NCBI GenBank assembly: GCA_036505295.1
Contig: DASXTQ010000093.1
Location: forward strand, 1 to 64,000
Source: WS-7 sp036505295
Lineage (GTDB): Bacteria; Eisenbacteria; RBG-16-71-46; SZUA-252
Length of the DNA: 64,000 nucleotides
Reading direction: 5' to 3'
In this document: in pieces, positions 1 to 8,822 of the stretch
How the letters are laid out: each line of letters starts with the position of its first letter
Numbering within the stretch: position 1 is the first letter of the stretch
Made by a program: the position numbers and the translations under genes
Notes under the pieces: generated by a model
Seen by the model: only the letters and a program-made list of their open reading frames with translations
What the model was told of the DNA's origin: nothing
Databases searched by the model: none

Positions 1-320
1 TCGACGCGGAATGCCCCGGCGCGGACTCCCGGATCCGTGAGGCAGATGGCGCGAACTTCGTCGACCGACTCCGAGTCAAAAATGCAGATACCGCGCAGGT
101 CGGTGTCGTCGAGAAACGGACCGACGGCGATCGCCTTCCCCTCCCGGAACAACCGGGAAATGTGCGCGAGGTGCTCGCGCTGCAGCTCCTCGGCCTTGGC
201 AGGATCGGCGGGATGGTAGGCGCCCCGGTAGAGAAAAGAGACGATGTAGGTGCGCATGGACCACGGGGGCGGCGGATCGCCTGATTCGGACGGAATTCCG
301 GGCACAGCTTCCTCGTTCAC
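1..320 (-). CDS. YciI-family protein, 3' end cut by the window edge
   Basis: About 106 codons are visible, running off the left edge without a stop. The GTG start at 320 follows a GGAGGAGGG ribosome-binding site. A later in-frame ATG at 257 begins MRTYIVSFLYRG, which is where the conserved domain starts. The remainder (EELQREHLAHISRLFREGKAIAVGPF split over the core, then DDTDLRGICIFD) fits the ferredoxin-like YciI fold, which has a conserved His-Asp pair of unsettled enzymatic role. The gene lies 28 bp after the ABC exporter genes and probably shares their transcript. The family call is by motif memory; specific function is unknown. Confidence 0.72.
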   Translation of the reverse strand, partial: MNEEAVPGIPSESGDPPPPWSMRTYIVSFLYRGAYHPADPAKAEELQREHLAHISRLFREGKAIAVGPFLDDTDLRGICIFDSESVDEVRAICLTDPGVRAGAFRV

Positions 321-348
321 GCGACCCTCCTCCAAGATTGGCGCCCGG

Positions 349-2283
349 TCATGCCGGCGCCCCTTCCCCCGCGCCGTCCGCGGTCCGTCCTCCGGCGAAC
401 GGTGCTTCGTCGAGCGCCGGGGTCTCGCCGCCGGGCCGCGCCCTTTCTGGCGTACCCTCCGCCGCGCCATCCCACTGCTTGCTGTACTGAAGCTCGTACA
501 ATCGCGCGTAGATTCCGCCGCGCGCCAGAAGCTCCGCGTGCGTTCCCTGCTCGCGCAGCTCGCCTTTATGCATCACGAGAATTCGGTCCGCGTCCAAGAT
601 CGTGCTCAGCCGGTGCGCGATCACCAACGATGTTCGCCCTTCCAACAAGCGGCGCAATGCCGACTGAATGACACGTTCGGTTTCCACGTCCACGCTCGAG
701 GTCGCCTCGTCCAGGATCAGGAGGCTCGGGTCGTAGTGGAGCGCCCGGGCGAAGGCCAGGAGCTGACGCTCGCCCATCGAGAAATAGACGCCCCGCTCGC
801 CGACCTCTTCCTCGAGCCCGCGCGGCAGCCGCCCCAGCATCCGCCCGCCGCCGATCTCCTCCAGCGCGCGCTCGGCCTCGGCGGGGTCCCGCTCCCGCGC
901 CCCAAATCTCAGATTCTCCCGCACCGAGCCCGAGAACAGGAACACGTCCTGTAATACGAGCCCGATCTGACGCCGCAGCGCCCGTCCCTCGATCTCGCGG
1001 ATGTCGCGCCCGTCCACGCGAATCGAGCCGCGCTGGAATTCATAGAACCGGGTCAGCAAGTTCGCGATCGAGCTCTTTCCGGCACCGGTCGCGCCGACCA
1101 GGGCCACCTTCTCTCCGGGCGCGATCCGGAAGGAGATGTCGCGAAGTACGAAGTCATCGTCCTTGTAGGCGAACCAGACGCGATCAAACTCCACCCCGCC
1201 GCGCAATCGTCCGACCGGGGCCGGGCGCTCGGGCTCCGGGACGGCGGGTTTCGTGTCGAGGAGATCGAAGATCCTCTCGGAGGCGACCATGGCCGACTGG
1301 AACACGTTATACTTCTCGCTCAGGTCGCGCACAGGCTGGTAGAAACGCTCCGAGTACTGCAAGAAAGCCACGACCACGCCGAACGTCACCGTGCCCCCGA
1401 GAATCCCCAGCCCTCCGTACCAGACGATGAGCGCGAGGGCGATGGCCCCGATGAACTCCACGGTCGGGAAAAAGACCGCGTAGTAGAAGAGGTTTTGCAG
1501 ATGCGCGGTCAGGTGATCCTTGTTGGCCCGGTCGAAACCCCGAAACTCCTTCGCCTCGACGTTGAAGAGCTTCACGACCTCCATCCCCTGGAGATGTTCC
1601 TGCGTGTAGGCGTTGATGCGGGCAAGCCGCGTGCGCACCCGACGGTAGCTAACCCGCACTTTCGCGCGGAAAATCCCGGTCGCCAACACCAACAACGGAA
1701 TCGTCGTGAAGACCACGAGCGCGAGCTTCCAGTTCATCCAGAGCATCGCGCCGATGATTCCGGCCAACAGGAAGATGTCCCCGATCACGGCGACGACGCC
1801 TTGGGCAAAGAGCTCGCTTAGGGCCGAGACGTCCTGGGTCACCCGAGTCAGGATCCGCCCCACGGGGCGGGTGTCGAAATAGGTCGGTGTCAAGGTCTCC
1901 ACGTGCTTGAAGATCTCGAGCCTCAGATCCTGCATCGCGCGCTGGCCCACCATCGACATCGTGTAGGTCTGCCAGTACCGCAGCGCGAACGCCACGATCA
2001 GGATCCCCACGTACGCGAGCGAAAGGACGATGAGCCCACGGATGGCTATCGCCGGCACGGGTCCGACTCCGTGCAAAGGACGAACGTACGTGTCGATCGC
2101 GACCTTGGTGATGTAGGGGCCGGCCACCTCCAGAAGCGAGATCGCGGCCAGGAGCACCACGGAGATGAAGATCTCCTTCCGGTAGGGCTTGAGATAGCGG
2201 ATCAGCCGCTTCGCGAGGCCGTGGTCGTAGACCGCTCCGACCTTTTCTTCGTCGTGCCCGTAGGCCTCCCAGGGGGCGCTCAT
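349..2283 (-). CDS. ABC exporter half-transporter, subunit with degenerate signature motif
   Basis: This 644-residue protein has an N-terminal six-helix type IV ABC exporter membrane domain (roughly residues 35-330) and a C-terminal nucleotide-binding domain. Walker A is GATGAGKSS near residue 400. Walker B is LLILDEATSSVD with the catalytic Glu present, and the H-loop is IAHRLST. The signature motif, normally LSGGQ, reads FSMGE. The upstream partner at 2280-3986 shows the opposite defect, so the two should form a heterodimer with one canonical and one degenerate ATP site, as in the TM287/288 class. The two genes overlap by 4 bp (ATGA). The substrate, lipid or drug, cannot be deduced. The tail after residue 600 is low-complexity. 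Confidence 0.93.
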   Translation of the reverse strand: MSAPWEAYGHDEEKVGAVYDHGLAKRLIRYLKPYRKEIFISVVLLAAISLLEVAGPYITKVAIDTYVRPLHGVGPVPAIAIRGLIVLSLAYVGILIVAFALRYWQTYTMSMVGQRAMQDLRLEIFKHVETLTPTYFDTRPVGRILTRVTQDVSALSELFAQGVVAVIGDIFLLAGIIGAMLWMNWKLALVVFTTIPLLVLATGIFRAKVRVSYRRVRTRLARINAYTQEHLQGMEVVKLFNVEAKEFRGFDRANKDHLTAHLQNLFYYAVFFPTVEFIGAIALALIVWYGGLGILGGTVTFGVVVAFLQYSERFYQPVRDLSEKYNVFQSAMVASERIFDLLDTKPAVPEPERPAPVGRLRGGVEFDRVWFAYKDDDFVLRDISFRIAPGEKVALVGATGAGKSSIANLLTRFYEFQRGSIRVDGRDIREIEGRALRRQIGLVLQDVFLFSGSVRENLRFGARERDPAEAERALEEIGGGRMLGRLPRGLEEEVGERGVYFSMGERQLLAFARALHYDPSLLILDEATSSVDVETERVIQSALRRLLEGRTSLVIAHRLSTILDADRILVMHKGELREQGTHAELLARGGIYARLYELQYSKQWDGAAEGTPERARPGGETPALDEAPFAGGRTADGAGEGAPA

Positions 2284-3986
2284 AGGGTCTCCAGCTCCTC
2301 GACCATCTCCTCGCGGTGATAGAGGTCGGCGTAGAGCCCGCCTCGCGCGATCAGCTCCGCGTGCCTGCCGGTGTCGACCACGCGCCCCTCATCCAGCACG
2401 ACGATGCGGTCGACGCGCAGGAGCGCGGAGCGCCGGTGCGTCGCTAACACCAGCGTCGGGCGTGAGGGATGCTCGAACAGCGATTCCAGAATTTCCTCCT
2501 CCGTGCCCGGGTCCACGCTCGCGAAGGCATCATCCAGGAGGAGCACGGGGCGCTCCAAAGCCAGCGCCCGCGCCAGCGCGACGCGCTGCTTCTGACCGCC
2601 CGAGAGGGTGATCCCCCGCTCGCCGATGATGGTGTCGAGCCCTTTCGGGAACTGGTCCAGGTCGCGCGCGAGCCCGGCGCGCGCGACAGGGCCGTCGGGA
2701 CCCGGCGCGGCCGACAAATCGTCGAAGCCGAAGGCTACGTTGGCGCGGATCGTGTCGGAGAAGAGGAAGCTCTCCTGCTGCACGATCCCGAACACACGGC
2801 GCAGCTCCGCCCGGGTCAACCCGCGCGCGTCCCGCCCGCCCACGAGGACCGCGCCCTCGTCCGGGTCGAACAAGCGCGTGAGGAGCGAAAGGATTGTCGT
2901 CTTCCCGGAGCCCGTTCGGCCGACCAGCGCGACCCGCTCACCGGGCTGCACTTTGAGGTTCAAAGCACGCAGGATGAATCGGTCGGACATGGGATACTTG
3001 AACCCGACATCGCGCAGCTCCAGCGTGACTCCGAGCGGCAGCCGGGCGTGCTCGTGCTTGGCGTGGACCACCGCCGCGTCGAGGTCTTCCTCAATCGGCT
3101 CGTCCATGATGGCCCGAATCCGCGCCATCGCCGCGGCCCCCCGCTGGAACAGATTGGAGACCCAACCCAGGGAAATCATCGGCCAGAGCAGCATCATCAA
3201 GTAGATCTGGAACGCGACCAGGTCCCCGAGCGAGATCCTCCCGGACACGACCGCGCTTCCTCCGATCCAGAGAACGACGGCGTTGGCGATCCCGCCAAGG
3301 AGCCCCATCAAGGGAAACATCATGGACCAGAGCTGGATCATCTTCCGGTTCTGCTCCGTGAAGTCCTCGTGGATGGCGCGGAACGCGTCGTACTCGCCTT
3401 CCTCCTCGACGTACGCCTTCACGACGCGGATCCCCGCCAGCGTCTCCTGCGCCTTGGCGGTGAGCTTCCCAAATCGATCCTGAATCGCTTCGTAGTAGTG
3501 ATGGATCGTCGCGCCAAGCCGGGCGACGGTGAGCGACAGGATCGGAAGCGGGATCAGCGCGATCAACGTGAGCCTCACGTCGATCCGGCACATGAGCGTG
3601 ACCGCAAAGCAGAACGTCACGATGGTGTTGGCGAAGTACATGATGCCGGGTCCCAGGAAGTTCCTCACCGCGTCGAGATCGTTCGTCGTGCGCGACAACA
3701 AATCCCCGACCCGCGTCCGGCGGTAGAAGCCGGCGTGAAGCCGCTGCATGTGGTCGTAGAGATCGTTCCGAAGCTCGTACTCCATCTGGCGGGAGGAGCG
3801 GATCAGCGTCATCCGCATCAGGAACAAGAAGAGGCCCTGCAGCGCGACCGCGAGCAGGATCAGCCCCGCGTCGCGCATCAGGGTCGCGCGGATGGTCCCG
3901 TGCTGGAGGTGGTCGACCGCCTGGCGGACGATCCAGGGAGACCACACCTGGAACAGAGTGGTGGCGAGAATGGCGACGCCGCCCAA
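2280..3986 (-). CDS. ABC exporter half-transporter, subunit with Glu-to-Asp Walker B
   Basis: The protein (568 residues from the TTG at 3986) has a membrane domain and an NBD with Walker A GRTGSGKTT, a perfect LSGGQKQRVALARAL signature, Walker B LLLLDDAFASVD and H-loop ATHRRS. The residue after the Walker B Asp is Asp, not the catalytic Glu. It pairs with the downstream subunit. The start is doubtful: upstream of the TTG the frame stays open back to the TAA of the zinc-ribbon gene at 4059 and encodes LRHLLPYLKRHRLALV, the usual N-terminal elbow helix of this family. That stretch has no ATG, GTG or TTG and the TTG has no visible Shine-Dalgarno. A near-cognate start such as ATC at 4043, or a sequencing indel, is possible. 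Confidence 0.9.
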   Translation of the reverse strand: MGGVAILATTLFQVWSPWIVRQAVDHLQHGTIRATLMRDAGLILLAVALQGLFLFLMRMTLIRSSRQMEYELRNDLYDHMQRLHAGFYRRTRVGDLLSRTTNDLDAVRNFLGPGIMYFANTIVTFCFAVTLMCRIDVRLTLIALIPLPILSLTVARLGATIHHYYEAIQDRFGKLTAKAQETLAGIRVVKAYVEEEGEYDAFRAIHEDFTEQNRKMIQLWSMMFPLMGLLGGIANAVVLWIGGSAVVSGRISLGDLVAFQIYLMMLLWPMISLGWVSNLFQRGAAAMARIRAIMDEPIEEDLDAAVVHAKHEHARLPLGVTLELRDVGFKYPMSDRFILRALNLKVQPGERVALVGRTGSGKTTILSLLTRLFDPDEGAVLVGGRDARGLTRAELRRVFGIVQQESFLFSDTIRANVAFGFDDLSAAPGPDGPVARAGLARDLDQFPKGLDTIIGERGITLSGGQKQRVALARALALERPVLLLDDAFASVDPGTEEEILESLFEHPSRPTLVLATHRRSALLRVDRIVVLDEGRVVDTGRHAELIARGGLYADLYHREEMVEELETL

Positions 3987-4058
3987 GACGAGGGCCAGGC
4001 GGTGGCGCTTGAGATACGGGAGAAGGTGTCTTAAGGCTCCGATCGGATCATCACCCCA

Positions 4059-4775
4059 TTACGTGGCGCTTGCCTCGGTCCAGATCACGATGCGCCCACA
4101 CGACTCACACTGAAGCACGGCGTCGTTACGGCGGACCTCCTGCATGGCCTGGGGGGTCAGCGCCGTGAAGCATGCGCCGCACGCGCCCTTGCGTATCTCG
4201 GCGACCGCGATGCCGTTCCGCGAGCCGGCGAGGCGGTCGTAGCGGGCGAGAACCGTTGCGGGGATGCGAGGCCGAACCTGGTCCCGGTCCACCCGAAGGG
4301 AGTGGATGGTCTGGTCGAGCGTCGCCGCTTCTTTCTCAAGCTCCGCTTCCCCCGCCTTGAGCCTGCGCTCTTCCTCCGCGATCCTCTGCTCCGCCTGCTT
4401 GGCCTGCGCGACCAGGGACTCCTCGCGCTCGAAACATTCGAGAACCAGCGTTTCCCGGTCGGACCGTTTGGATTTCAGAAGCTGGATCTCGTGCAACATC
4501 GCCTGGTATTCCTTGTTGGTCTTCAGGTCGAGCAGCTGGCGCTCGAGCTTCGATCCCTCGTTTTGCACGACCTCGATCTCCTTCTCCTGCCCTCGGCGCT
4601 CGAGGCGCACGCGCTCCAGCTCCTTCTTGGCATGCTCGTGCGAGGCCTTCGCCTGGTCGAGCGCTGCGCGCAGCGCCTCGCGACGCGCCGGGATCTCGTC
4701 CCGCTTGCGCTGGGCGTCCATCAGCCGCGCGTCGTAGCGCTGCACTTGAAGGAGCGCTTCCAGCTCAGGAAGCAC
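4059..4775 (-). CDS. Coiled-coil protein with C-terminal C4 zinc ribbon (DUF164/CdsZ-like)
   Basis: The 238-residue product is mostly a charged coiled coil (residues 10-175), followed by a C-terminal zinc ribbon with CGAC near residue 198 and CESC near residue 222. This is the zf-RING_7/DUF164 architecture; members bind nucleic acid or act as assembly scaffolds, and the role here is unknown. I chose the GTG at 4775 because it has GGAGG six bases upstream and falls just after the tRNA terminator. A longer open frame to 5018 runs through the terminator and tRNA-Val and is not coding. Its TAA stop is in frame with the following ABC subunit. Confidence 0.88.
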   Translation of the reverse strand: MLPELEALLQVQRYDARLMDAQRKRDEIPARREALRAALDQAKASHEHAKKELERVRLERRGQEKEIEVVQNEGSKLERQLLDLKTNKEYQAMLHEIQLLKSKRSDRETLVLECFEREESLVAQAKQAEQRIAEEERRLKAGEAELEKEAATLDQTIHSLRVDRDQVRPRIPATVLARYDRLAGSRNGIAVAEIRKGACGACFTALTPQAMQEVRRNDAVLQCESCGRIVIWTEASAT

Positions 4776-4786
4776 GCGCGGCCTCC

Positions 4787-4823
4787 AATAAAAAACGGGG
4801 AGCGCGCCGGAGCGCACTCCCCG
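4787..4823 (-). terminator. Rho-independent terminator of the tRNA unit
   Basis: On the minus strand a 12-bp stem (CGGGGAGTGCGC pairing with GCGCGCTCCCCG, one G-U) with a TCCG loop is followed directly by TTTTTTATT. It closes the rpoD/tRNA transcription unit just before the zinc-ribbon gene. Confidence 0.93.
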
Positions 4824-4882
4824 TCGGATACCCCGGGGCTCGGCCGGTGCGGTTTCGCCACGGCCGGGACGTCGCGCCGCGA

Positions 4883-4958
4883 TGGTGGGCGGTACAGGGA
4901 TTGAACCTGTGACCTCTGGCTTGTGATACCAGCGCTCTCCCAGCTGAGCTAACCGCCC
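4883..4958 (-). tRNA. tRNA-Val (anticodon CAC)
   Basis: The cloverleaf reads from 4958 down: acceptor GGGCGGT/ACCGCCC, D-arm AGCTCAGCTGGGAGAGC, anticodon loop ATCACAA giving CAC, and T-loop GGTTCAATCC. The discriminator is A and the 3' CCA is encoded (4883-4885). It lies 62 bp after the CAT tRNA and before a strong terminator. Confidence 0.95.
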
Positions 4959-5019
4959 GTGCGATGGAAACCAAGAACGAGGATCCCTTCTCTGCGTGAT
5001 GCAGGGGATACGGGGCAAA

Positions 5020-5093
5020 TGGGCCCACTTGGACTTGAACCAAGGACCACCCGGTTATGAGCCGGGCGCTCTCACCAACTGAGCTATGGGCCC
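5020..5093 (-). tRNA. tRNA with anticodon CAT (elongator Met or Ile2)
   Basis: Acceptor GGGCCCA/TGGGCCC, D-arm AGCTCAGTTGGTGAGAGC, anticodon loop CTCATAA and T-loop GGTTCAAGTCC make a complete 74-nt cloverleaf with discriminator A and no encoded CCA. CAT could be elongator Met or the lysidine-modified Ile2. The D-arm and lack of initiator features exclude initiator Met, but I cannot separate the other two. Confidence 0.93.
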
Positions 5094-5132
5094 GAAGAAG
5101 ATCGAAATCGTCGTAACGGACCCGAGCCCGGC

Positions 5133-5162
5133 AGCCTAGCACCCGGCTTCCGGTCCGGTCAA
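5133..5162 (-). promoter_or_regulatory. Vegetative promoter of the tRNA pair
   Basis: Minus-strand -35 TTGACC (5157-5162), 18-bp spacer and -10 TAGGCT (5133-5138). Transcription would start near 5126, about 33 bp before the CAT tRNA. The hexamers resemble three other promoters in this window that carry TAGCGT. Confidence 0.65.
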
Positions 5163-5194
5163 GGCGCCCAGGGCGCTTCTTACGCCCCTGTCGA

Positions 5195-6943
5195 TCACAT
5201 AATCTCCACGTAGCCCTTGAGCCTCCGGCTCCGCGTCGGATGACGGAGCTTCCGGAGCGCCTTGGCTTCGATCTGGCGAATTCGTTCCCGCGTGACGTTG
5301 AAGGTGGCGCCCACCTCTTCCAAGGTGCGGGGGCAACCGTCATCCGTGAGCCCGAATCGCAGACGGATCACCTTGGCTTCCCGCTTGCTCAGGGTTTCGA
5401 GCACTTCGTTCACCTCGTCCTTCAGCATGGAGAAGGCTGCCGCCTGCGCGGGGGACACGACGCTCGTGTCCTCGATGAAATCTCCGAGGTTCGAGTCGTC
5501 ATCCTCGCCGATCGGTCGATCCAGCGAGATCGGTTCCTGCGCCGCCTTGAGCACGCTCTTGATCTTGTCCACCGGAAGCTGAAGCTTGCCGGCGACCTCC
5601 TCCGGCGTGGGCTCCCTTCCCAGCTCCTGCACGAGACGCCGCGACGTGCGCACGACCTTGTTGATCGCTTCGATCATGTGCACCGGCACGCGGATCGTGC
5701 GCGCCTGGTCCGCGATCGCGCGGGTGATCGCCTGGCGGATCCACCACGTGGCGTACGTCGAGAACTTGTATCCCTTCCGGTAGTCGAACTTGTCGACCGC
5801 GCGCATCAATCCCGAATTACCCTCCTGGATCAAGTCGAGGAACTCGAGCCCGCGGTTCGTATAGCGCTTCGCGATCGAGATCACGAGCCGCACGTTCGCT
5901 TCGATCATCTCGCGTTTCGCCTTGTCGCGCGCGATCTCGCCGGAGCGGATCTCGGTGTTGACCTCTCGGATCTGCTCGCGGGTCATCTTGCCGTCGACTT
6001 CGACCTTGCGGACCTTGCGGCGCGCGCTCTTCACCGCGCGCTCGAACTCGACCAGGTCCGGCATGGTGAGCCGGGACTCCTTCTCGACCTGCTTCAAGTC
6101 CTTCCGGCTCTTCCGCGCGCGCTTCAGGAGCACATGGAGCTCTTCGGCGCTCCTGTCGTGGCGGCGCTCGAAATGGGTTACCTCCGACTCCGCCTCGCGG
6201 ACGTCCAGCGCGAGCTGCTTCATCCGGGTCGCGAGCCGCTCGATCAACCGCCCGTTGAAGTTGAGCGCATAGAGATCGCGGAGGAGCTCTTCATCGGCCT
6301 GACGCACCTTCTCGACGTGCGCCCGGCGCTTGTCCTCGGAGGCCCGCGAAGTCGGCTTTTCTTGAAGCTTCACGAGCTTCGTGTGAAGCTGGCGCACCCG
6401 CTCCATCGCCTTCTGGGCTCGCGCCCGCTCGCGCTTCGGCGAATACTCAGGGTTCCAGTTGCCGAAATCGATCTGCAGGAAATCCTCGACTCGCATCTTT
6501 CCCTGCTTGAGCCTGACCCCCATCGCGAGGAGCTCTTTGATGATCGGGGTCGAGCGGAAGAGCGCAGTGCAGATCTGCCGTTCGCCCGCCTTGATCCGCT
6601 TGGCGATTTCGACCTCACCCTCGCGGTCGAGGAGCGGGACGCGCCCCATCTCGCGCAGATACATGCGCACGGGGTCGTCGTACCGCATCGGATGCTGCAG
6701 GAGCTGTTTCTCCTGCGGCCGCTTCTCCTCACGGCGCTTCAGCTTGAGCTTCTGCTGCGCCTCCTCGTGGCTGTCGAAAACGTCGACCTTGAGGTCGTTG
6801 AGCGCGATGTAGACCTCGTCCATGTCCTCCACCGAGGCGCTCTCGTCCAAAAACGCCTCGATCTGGTCGTGGAGCAGGTACTGCTGCTTGCCAGCCAGCC
6901 CCTTGAGCTCCAGGAGACGGTCCGTCTTCGCACGCTTCGGCAT
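5195..6943 (-). CDS. rpoD: Primary sigma factor RpoD (sigma-70)
   Basis: This 582-residue housekeeping sigma factor has region 1.1 near the N terminus (LLELKGLAGKQQYLLHDQIE), region 1.2/2.1 (DPVRMYLREMG), a long charged non-conserved insertion, region 2 (RLVISIAKRYTNRGLEFLDL, then KGYKFSTYATWWIRQAI), region 3 (IRVPVHMIEAINK) and region 4 ending in VTRERIRQIEAKALRKLRHP. It directs vegetative transcription. The ATG at 6943 begins MPKRAKTD with AAGGAG ten bases upstream. An in-frame ATG at 6994 (MPQSIKG), overlapping the dnaG 3' end, is an alternative. The gene ends the rpsU-mutS2-dnaG-rpoD operon. Confidence 0.97.
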   Translation of the reverse strand: MPKRAKTDRLLELKGLAGKQQYLLHDQIEAFLDESASVEDMDEVYIALNDLKVDVFDSHEEAQQKLKLKRREEKRPQEKQLLQHPMRYDDPVRMYLREMGRVPLLDREGEVEIAKRIKAGERQICTALFRSTPIIKELLAMGVRLKQGKMRVEDFLQIDFGNWNPEYSPKRERARAQKAMERVRQLHTKLVKLQEKPTSRASEDKRRAHVEKVRQADEELLRDLYALNFNGRLIERLATRMKQLALDVREAESEVTHFERRHDRSAEELHVLLKRARKSRKDLKQVEKESRLTMPDLVEFERAVKSARRKVRKVEVDGKMTREQIREVNTEIRSGEIARDKAKREMIEANVRLVISIAKRYTNRGLEFLDLIQEGNSGLMRAVDKFDYRKGYKFSTYATWWIRQAITRAIADQARTIRVPVHMIEAINKVVRTSRRLVQELGREPTPEEVAGKLQLPVDKIKSVLKAAQEPISLDRPIGEDDDSNLGDFIEDTSVVSPAQAAAFSMLKDEVNEVLETLSKREAKVIRLRFGLTDDGCPRTLEEVGATFNVTRERIRQIEAKALRKLRHPTRSRRLKGYVEIM

Positions 6944-6977
6944 TCGCTCGTTTCTCCTTCCGGTCTGACCCGGTCCC

Positions 6978-8816
6978 TTAATGGATTGCGGCATGGCTGC
7001 TCCGCGTATGTAGCTTCGATGCAAGATCCCGCCGCTCGGCGATAAGCCTTCCCAGCGACCCCTCGTCCCGGCTCCGCTCCGCCTCGCGGATCGCCTGGTC
7101 CAGCAGCTGGATGCTCGCTTTCAGCCGGCGCTCTTCCAGACGCTGGATCAGGTCCCGGGCCTCTTTGCGGGACGCCTCGACGGTCCTTCCCGGCTCCTGC
7201 GGGAGCTCGGCAAGGAGCGATCGGGTAAGTGGGCTTTGGGCCAACAGCTCCCGAAGCTCGTCCGGAAGCGGTGCGCGCCCTTCCCCAAACCATGGATTCA
7301 AAAGATCGCGGAGAGGTTCGCTCCGGAAACAGATAGCCCCACCCTGGTCAACGACTTCCGCGAAAGCCCCCTCCTCGGTCAGGACGCGGCCGGCCAGCTC
7401 ATGCTCGATCGGGTCGGCGGGCAGGGATGCGGCCCCTTCGGTGGGCGGATCGGCCCCAGCTGATGCGGAAGCACGCACGGGACCGGGCTGGGGGGCTACC
7501 GGACGGGTCTTCGAGCCCTTCTTCCCCCGGCCCCCGGTGCCTCCCTGCACGGCTTCCATGAGGACGGCCTCTTCAAGGCCGAATACTTCGGCCCCGCGCC
7601 GGAGCAGGAGCCGGCGCCGGATCGGATCCTCGATGCGCTCCAAGAGCCCCACAAATCTTCGTACCCTCAATTCCAGGCTAGGGCTCGCGCCTTCCCCGCC
7701 CGCGAGCTTCGATTCCGCCAGGAAGCCCGGAACGTCCAGCGCACCCGCCAGCCGCTCTTGGAGCGCGCCCGCCCCCTCTTTCCGGAGGAAGGAATCCGGA
7801 TCCTCACCCCCCGGCAGCAGCAACACGCGCGTGTTCACGCCCGCCTGGAGCAGGGAATCCAGGCCCCGGTCCGCAGCGCGCACGCCCGCGTCGTCACCGT
7901 CGTAGAGCAAGAGCACATCGACCTGGAGCCTTGCCAAGAGCCGCGCCTGATCCGGCGTGAGCGCGGTCCCGCACGTCGAGACCGCGTTCGTGAACCCGCT
8001 CGCGTGGAGCCGGATCACGTCGAGATACCCCTCGGAAACGATCGCCTCTCGATGCTCGCGGATGCTCTGCCGCGCGAGCGGGAGCCCGTAGAGGAGCCTT
8101 CCCTTGCGAAAGACCGGCGTCTCCGGCGAGTTGAGATACTTCGGCGTGTCCGATTCCCCGATGGCCCTTGCTCCGAAGCCCGCGATCTTTCCCGCGCCGG
8201 TCGCGACCGGGAAGAGAATCCGGTTCCGGAACCGGTCGTAGTGCCCGCTGCCGTCCCCGCGGCGCAGGATCAGCCCCGCCTGTTCCATCACGGCCGTGGG
8301 CAGGAGCTTCGAGAGCGCGGTCAAGAGCCCGTCCCAACGCTCCGGGGCCCATCCGATCTCGAATCGCGTGAGCCACGGTTCTTCGAACCCGCGCCCCGCA
8401 AGGTAGGCGCGCGCCGCCGCGGCGCCCTCACCGTGAAGGCTCGCGTGGAAGAAATCCCGCGCGAGCGCGTTGGCCTGATAGAGCCGGTCGAACATCTCCT
8501 CGCCTGGGACGCGCTCCTGCTTCGGCATCTCGATCCCGGCGCGGTCCGCCAGCATGCGGAGCGCCTCGGGAAACGTGACCTCCTCGGTCTCCATCACGAA
8601 CGCGAAGGCATCCCCGCCGCGGCTACAGCCGAAGCAGTGCCAGATCTGACGGTCGGGCGTCACGGTGAACGACGGGGTCTTCTCCGTGTGAAAGGGGCAG
8701 AGCCCTTTGAACGAACGCCCCGCGCGCCTGAGCTCGACGCGCTCGCCGATGAGCTGGACGATGTCGGTCGCGTCCCGAACACGCTCGCGGACTTCTTCGC
8801 CGATCCGCATGGTCAT
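6978..8816 (-). CDS. dnaG: DNA primase DnaG
   Basis: The 612-residue protein makes RNA primers at the replication fork. The N-terminal CHC2 zinc finger shows CPFHTEKTPSF and HCFGCSRGGD (residues about 40-66). The Toprim core has EGYLDV and the metal-binding YDGDDAG. The C-terminal 150 residues form a helical DnaB-interacting region. The start ATG at 8816 follows AGGAG closely; a second in-frame ATG two codons later (8810) has better spacing. The gene starts 6 bp after the mutS2 stop and runs toward rpoD. Confidence 0.97.
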   Translation of the reverse strand: MTMRIGEEVRERVRDATDIVQLIGERVELRRAGRSFKGLCPFHTEKTPSFTVTPDRQIWHCFGCSRGGDAFAFVMETEEVTFPEALRMLADRAGIEMPKQERVPGEEMFDRLYQANALARDFFHASLHGEGAAAARAYLAGRGFEEPWLTRFEIGWAPERWDGLLTALSKLLPTAVMEQAGLILRRGDGSGHYDRFRNRILFPVATGAGKIAGFGARAIGESDTPKYLNSPETPVFRKGRLLYGLPLARQSIREHREAIVSEGYLDVIRLHASGFTNAVSTCGTALTPDQARLLARLQVDVLLLYDGDDAGVRAADRGLDSLLQAGVNTRVLLLPGGEDPDSFLRKEGAGALQERLAGALDVPGFLAESKLAGGEGASPSLELRVRRFVGLLERIEDPIRRRLLLRRGAEVFGLEEAVLMEAVQGGTGGRGKKGSKTRPVAPQPGPVRASASAGADPPTEGAASLPADPIEHELAGRVLTEEGAFAEVVDQGGAICFRSEPLRDLLNPWFGEGRAPLPDELRELLAQSPLTRSLLAELPQEPGRTVEASRKEARDLIQRLEERRLKASIQLLDQAIREAERSRDEGSLGRLIAERRDLASKLHTRSSHAAIH

Positions 8817-8822
8817 GGGCTC

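Noticed and set aside
4059..4061. TAA between zinc-ribbon gene and ABC subunit as a recoded codon joining them
   Set aside because: The two domains have no known fusion and both have normal lengths separately; a start-codon or sequencing problem is simpler.
4776..5018. N-terminal extension of the zinc-ribbon gene through tRNA-Val
   Set aside because: The added residues RLAQLGERWYHKPEVTGS are a translated tRNA and the frame crosses a strong terminator; the GTG at 4775 has a proper ribosome-binding site.
5240..7045. 601-codon plus-strand open frame opposite rpoD
   Set aside because: It is the antisense shadow of rpoD in GC-rich DNA: low-complexity Arg/Leu/Asp composition, no family motif, and rpoD is unmistakable.
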